NCBI GenBank assembly: GCA_004764695.1
Contig: SMSO01000006.1
Span: 910,859 to 974,858 of the forward strand
Source: Schizochytrium sp. TIO01
Taxonomy: Eukaryota > Sar > Bigyra > Thraustochytrida > Thraustochytriidae
Reading direction: 5' to 3'
DNA length: 64,000 nt
Shown: positions 58,638-64,000 of the stretch, piece after piece
Numbering within the stretch: position 1 is the stretch's first letter
Layout: every line of letters begins with the position of its first letter
Program-made: the position numbers and the translations under genes
The notes under the pieces: generated by a model
Told to the model about the DNA's origin: nothing
The model's database searches: none
Seen by the model: the letters and a program-made list of their open reading frames with translations, nothing else

Positions 58638-58907
58638 AACTATGGTAGTATATATATGTGTATGTACGTGTGTAATTCCCTGCGCTTGGAAAGAAGAGAT
58701 GCACGGGCCAAGCAAGTAGCCAGCAAAAGCCAAAAAAGCAAAGGATCCACACCGCGAAGAGGACACCGATATCGCTGTGAAATGCCAGGGAAGCAGGCGC
58801 TTGCTGCCGAATGACCGGCTCGACCTTCGTCTCTTCTTCTTCTTCATCTCTTCGAGTTTGTTCCTTCAAGTTGGCGGAGAACTGCGCTCAGAGATACTGC
58901 TCGAAAG

Positions 58908-58942
58908 GAGAGATCGATCGATCGATCGATGGATGGATGGAT
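58908..58942. repeat. (GATC)n then (GATG)n microsatellite
   Basis: Four or five gatc units are followed by four gatg units. Confidence 0.9.
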
Positions 58943-59111
58943 CTTCTCCTTCTTCTTTCTTTCTCTCTTTCTCTTTCTCTCTTTCCTTTCGTTCTTAGGA
59001 CTTGCGTGAGTGAAAAGAAAAGAGACAGAGGAGAACGACGCATTTAATACGTGTCGGAAACTCGCACCGCTGTCTTTTATTCACTTTCTTTCACTTTCCC
59101 AATTTCCGATA

Positions 59112-59166
59112 GCCTTTCTTTTATTCTTTCTTTTATTCTTTCTTTTATTCTTTCATTTATTCTCTC
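59112..59166. repeat. (tttattctttc)n tandem repeat
   Basis: Four to five copies of an 11-base unit with minor changes. Confidence 0.85.
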
Positions 59167-62100
59167 TTATGTTCTTTTCCAAGGAGTGCCGTTCTCGTTC
59201 TCTCCACAATAGAACAACGAGGTACTATCATCATCTATGGCGTTCATGAAGATCAAAAGAACGCGCAGAAGAACGCGGGAAGGGAACGGGAGCGCAATAT
59301 GGAGGATCGAAAGCAGCGTTTTGGGCGGTGCGCGCTCATCGTCTTCATCCACAGAGGGAGAAACCTCGAAATTATGACCAAAGCTGGTCCCGGCCTCGCG
59401 CTGTCCTCCTCCTGCAACCGCCCTGTCTCTCCTCACTCCTCTTCGGTGGTCTCCGCTCTACGCATCAGAGTCCTTTGACGAGTCATGGCGTCGCATCAAA
59501 GTTGATGTGTTTGCAACGAACAAATGGAGCTCAGCGCGCGTTCACGAAATCGCTCTTTTCGACCCTACTAGGACCAACTTACCGCTCCATGTAGGAGTAA
59601 AAGAACGTTCTTTTAACCAGAGAGAGGGCAAACTATAGTGCGATGGTATCGCGCAATTAATGCAATGCAATGCGAATCGAGTTGCAGATTTTGGGGGGCG
59701 CCAATCGCTCTTCGCTTTGCAGATCTGGCCGTGTAGAAAGTGAGTAATAGAAGCTCCAAGGTAGCGAAGGGAGGGCCAGCTTTCGGGGTGCATTGCTGGC
59801 AAATCGGCGGGTTTGCGAGGAGCAGGGCTGAAAATGCTCTTCGAGTTCTAACCTACTACGAACTACCTACTGGTTGCGGAGGGCCAGCTTTCGCAAAGGC
59901 CTTTTATAACCTGTTTAGAGGTGGTTTGTTGTACAGTAAAGGGGCGTTTGTTCTATTTGTGCACGGTTTGTTCTAGAGTGTGGAGTGGAGATTGCTGCAC
60001 TTTAGCCTTCGGGCTAGGAGCTCGCTGGGTCCGCTACAAAGAGGCGTTACGACAGCCGAAAAGCTCACGAGGAAGACCTGCTTTGGGACTGAGATTGCCG
60101 AAACGATCCATTCTCGCCAAGTGGGTGTGACATTGAAGCGTAATATTAGGCACTACTTTTATATTCACAGGAACTTCAGCATTTGCTTCGAGTTTGGCTG
60201 GAGAATCATCATTTTCATCATCATCATCATCATCTTTATCTGTCCGGTAAGCTGTAGAGAATCTTTCTGATAGAAGCAGTATACCATATCACGGAGAAAG
60301 CGGCTAGTACGGATTGGGAGACTGTGGGCCATGGACCCACAGCACATTCGCTCCGTGTAGCGTAGAGTAACGACTCTTGGAAGCACAGGCCCTCTGTGGA
60401 CAAGTAGGTCTCAGTGGCGTAAGAGGTGGTGAGTTATGAGTCTTCGATACAACAATACTTAATGAATTGAGAGGGGATGTGAGGGAGCAGACTACAGAGG
60501 TGCCTGCATTTCCTTGGAGTTGATAGTCTCTGGGAATATGGAAAGATTCCCCACACTCATGTTGAATGGAATATGAGACTTTCGTTCGTTCGTTGCTTGG
60601 GAAAACTTAACCTCGGAGAAACCTAATTTTATTATAAATATAGTTTTACTTTGAAAAACCTTTTAATAAAAAAAGGGAAAAGAATAAAAGAATAAAAAAA
60701 AAAGAATAAAACGAGTTTTAAAGTAGAAACCCTTTTTAAAACTTAATTTAAAATTAAAACAATACAAAGGTATATATTTATTTGATCAATTACTTTTTAA
60801 AGTTTGGCACGAAAAGAGGTAGGTTGACCAAAAATTCCTTGGTTAGGCTTTTCTGGGATATCCTACACTTGAAACGAATAAAAAATCGAGATCCACGCTG
60901 AGGCCAAGCCACGATTTTATACAAACTCAAATAGTTCATGCGCACATGATTTTGGACAGTTGTGAAATCGCGAGACTTCCTCAGGAGGGACGATCAAAAG
61001 TAGAAAGGCAGCAGGTCTATGCGATTCGACAGTTTCGATAATTTACGAAGGTCTGGAATTCCAAGCACGCTCGGCAAGCTTTGCTACCCTAGTCATAACG
61101 TCGTCAATTTGTATTTTATGCTAATGTCTCAAGCATTTTCTGTACCAAAAGATTCGGAGATCGTGGGTGTTCCGAGGGAAGGACATGGCCTGAGATTTAT
61201 TTACAATGGCTTGAAAATGGCTCCATAAGGTACCAATTTTCGCAAGTCCTACTAGTAAATGAATGACCTATCGTCTAAAAGAAGCAAGCTTCTTGAAAAA
61301 CCAGTCCTGTTGACAAACTCGAGAGACCCAACGGTGCTTATTTGTTTGTTTGTTTATTTATTTGTATTATAGACAGTTACTTCTCTCTTCTCACTTGGAA
61401 AACACGATGTAACGTAAGCGACTCACTTCATTTGGTCATCCATCCACCAATATGTGGCATATGTGGAGTTCTTCCCCGCCCTGAGGGCGTCAGATTCGAG
61501 AACCTGCGTCCACCTCGAGAGCATTGCTGCTGTCCCCATCACTCTGTCATCTCGGTCCTCCCCGTCGCTGTCATCGCTTCTTCAACCCTAGCACATTCCA
61601 ATCTTGTGTGCATGTGTAGGTCTGGCCAGAGCAATCTGCAGGCCTCACAAAGCCACCACAAGCAAGCTCAACTTCCACAGATTCCTGTCAGCGCCTTCTT
61701 TTGGGCAGTCAGTCAGCGCACAAATCACTGGACAAATGCACTAAGCTTTTCATGAAGACACTGTTTTGACAAAGACACCTATCGAAATCCGGTAAACTCG
61801 AATAACCAGATCGTGGGACGACGCGTCTTGAGGACATTCTACGTTCGAACAAGTGATCTTCATGCGCAATATGTCATGCGAAAGTTAAGGTTGCACTTGC
61901 AAGGGAGCTTGTCGCAAACAAAACCGGTTGGCCAACATGAACCAGGTGAGCAAAGACCAAACCAACGCTTAAAAGCTTACAATATGTACTTGGGCTTTCA
62001 CGTAATTGAAGTGCACTGGTATTGAGCATCTTCAAGTCGATGCTGGGAAGAAAGGCTATATCGTGCGGTCCTCGGTCGATACAGCCGCACGTCATCCTCG

Positions 62101-64000
62101 TTCGCGGTGCTCTGATCCGAAAGCACGATTTCGTTTCCCTACCCAGGTTTCACCTTTCGCAGTAGGATAACGATCGCATCCATCTACGCAGTCAGTTATA
62201 CGCACAAAAGCAAACGACACAGGGCTTTCACTCAAGGGTAGAAGAAAATCAGCCGACAGCAATTTGTCCAACTTCTTCGAGATTGCACCTCGACGAGCTC
62301 CACGTACACGGGCATGGATGGATGGCGTGTGCCAGTCCCCTGCCGAGACTCAGTTGTGTACTTTTGTTGCTCAATAGACATCGGAGTCGCTTCGTTGGAG
62401 AAAGATTTTCTTTTTTCTTTTCTTTTTTCCTTTTTGGTGCAAAGTACCACCAACACGAACGTGTCCCAGCCGGGCGGCACAATCGTGCGAAGAGACGGAC
62501 CTCCTGCGCTGCGCACTCGAGAACGAAGTGCTTCAGGGAGAGCATCCTGCGCCCGACGTCCGCGACGAGGGCAATCTCAACATGGTCGTGCCAGCATTTG
62601 TCATGATCGAGGGCGTCCAACCGGCGCTGGCTTGCGTCACAGCTCCGAGGTTTGGCTGCATTTTCACTCAATCTGCGAAATGTACCAGGTCGAAAAGGGC
62701 TCTGAAAAGCAAGAGCCAAAATAGACCTCCGCTTTGGCTGCTGATGAGTCCGTGGAGATCCGCATGAATTGCTGTTCGAAGAGCTGCGCAGCGCAGGCCC
62801 GAGTTGGGATTCTTCTGCAGCCAAAGTTTGGGCAGGCTGTCAAACCAGAGCAGGAGAACCTCACATAGACAAGCCCAGTTGGCCAATGTGATGAGAGGTG
62901 TAGCATAAACCAACGAGGGGCTATCTCTATGTTTCTTTGACTCACAGCAAGTTGATCATGACTGACGACTTCCATTTTATGAAGGCTCATGTCTAATTTG
63001 GGTCTCTCTTGGTCCCTCCTATCGAAGACGGTTTCCAGATCTCCAAAGCAACAGTTGTTACTCGCAGAGAAGGGAGAAGGGAAATTGAGCAAAGCAAACT
63101 GATGTCGATATTTCTTCATCTTTATCATAATTGTTAGACGCGCAAAAGCTTATCCAGTTCGATGGTCTTCAAATTGGAGCATACAAACTTTTGCATTGCA
63201 TTGTATTGCACTACGCTTAAGCCTCAGAGCCCTCGAATTCGCAAGTTCTCCAATGATTACAGTTGCAGATGTTGATGATGTAATTTTAGAAAAAAGAAAA
63301 GAAAAAAAAAGAAACTTTTTTACATTAAAAAATGACTTCTTTTTCCTTCTTCAAAGTTATAAAATAATAGTTATATATGGTTTTCGTTAATGAAAGTATG
63401 GCGTGGCAAGGGAATTTAGAAATCAAACAAACTTTTATTCCAAGAAAGAAATAAAATACACCATTCAGATTCAAGCAACTGCCAGGGGTGCACAGTTCAT
63501 CGTAACAGATCTATTTGAGGTTAAAAGGATGCAATAGGGCGAGACAACAAATACATCTCTCCGCTCCTCTATGCATAGTGCTATTTAGGTTTGATCTGGT
63601 TATAAACACGACAGAACGCGAGCTTTGAATTCTCAATTTATGTGCTCCGCTCTAGAAGCTAAAATTGATCATGTGATGAGTGTAACTCCCTGGCTGGCAT
63701 AGTACTCGATGTAGAATATGTATTTCGAAATCTGCTGATAGACTTAGAAGCCGAAGGAAATGAAGGCGTCCGCAATAAACGTTTTTTTGAACATTGTTTA
63801 CAATGCAAAGCGCTGCAACTCGACGACTAGCACAAACCGAACCTCCCAAGTATTTGCGAACCACATCATTAGAGAAAAGTTTACTTTACCGTTGAGCCTC
63901 CTTTTATATGTCTTTTAAAATAATTAAAATATAGAGATGAGATATTATTATGATACGTTCAGAGTTGGATACAAGAACGTAACGAACATATTCTGTCTTG

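Larger units (their letters stand above)
54240..64000. other. gene-poor interval rich in simple repeats
   Basis: I recognise no gene. 54.5-55.75 kb is GC-rich with pyrimidine and purine tracts. 55.77-59.2 kb contains many microsatellites. 59.7-60.3 kb is mixed. 60.6-61.0 kb is AT-rich. 62.2-63.1 kb has overlapping minus-strand frames of 154-191 codons without recognisable motifs. Confidence 0.5.

Noticed and set aside
62249-63128. Minus-strand frames of 191 and 154 codons
   Set aside because: They overlap in different frames, include a translated poly-purine run, and no domain or convincing splice pair was found.

Overview
This is eukaryotic nuclear DNA. The supported genes are interrupted by GT-AG introns, spacing between genes is wide, and the intergenic DNA is full of microsatellites. 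There is a peroxisomal PEX11-type protein, an ABCB half-transporter with a leader like those of mitochondrial proteins, a GT31 glycosyltransferase and a MAP kinase of the atypical 'MAP2' type best known from apicomplexans. That mix suggests a unicellular protist, possibly of the stramenopile/alveolate (SAR) group. This placement is inference; no rRNA or organelle marker is present to settle it.

Layout. 1-10.5 kb: no convincing gene; AT-rich DNA, GC-rich islands and simple repeats, with one copy of a dispersed repeat near 3.1-3.5 kb. 10.5-16.2 kb: two plus-strand genes, a MAP kinase with T-K-H in place of T-x-Y and a three-exon ABC half-transporter. 16.2-18.8 kb: non-coding, with the second copy of the dispersed repeat. 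18.8-27.5 kb, minus strand: a protein kinase-RBR (RING/IBR) open reading frame and, immediately upstream, a leucine-rich-repeat (LRR) gene. In the LRR gene each 28-residue repeat is one 84-nt phase-2 exon, and the exons are separated by nearly identical introns of about 340 nt. 27.5-34.5 kb: no convincing gene; microsatellites. 34.5-47.5 kb: five recognisable genes (an ankyrin-like hypothetical, a Tudor-HNH fusion, a large WD40 protein, a GT31 glycosyltransferase, PEX11). 47.5-64 kb: one small two-helix membrane protein at 53.8-54.2 kb and otherwise simple-repeat-rich or featureless DNA.

The most unusual locus is 18.8-27.5 kb. Its modular design (symmetric phase-2 exons, one LRR each, interchangeable introns) would let exon skipping or unequal crossing-over change the number of repeats without breaking the frame. 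The neighbouring kinase-RBR frame has a probable upstream exon beginning only about 0.1-0.2 kb past the last LRR exon, so LRR, kinase and ubiquitin-ligase modules may belong to one protein. Frame considerations leave that link open. One LRR exon carries a 1-nt deletion and another is a divergent 26-residue version, so the array is still evolving or partly decayed. All annotation is by reading; no database search was possible.
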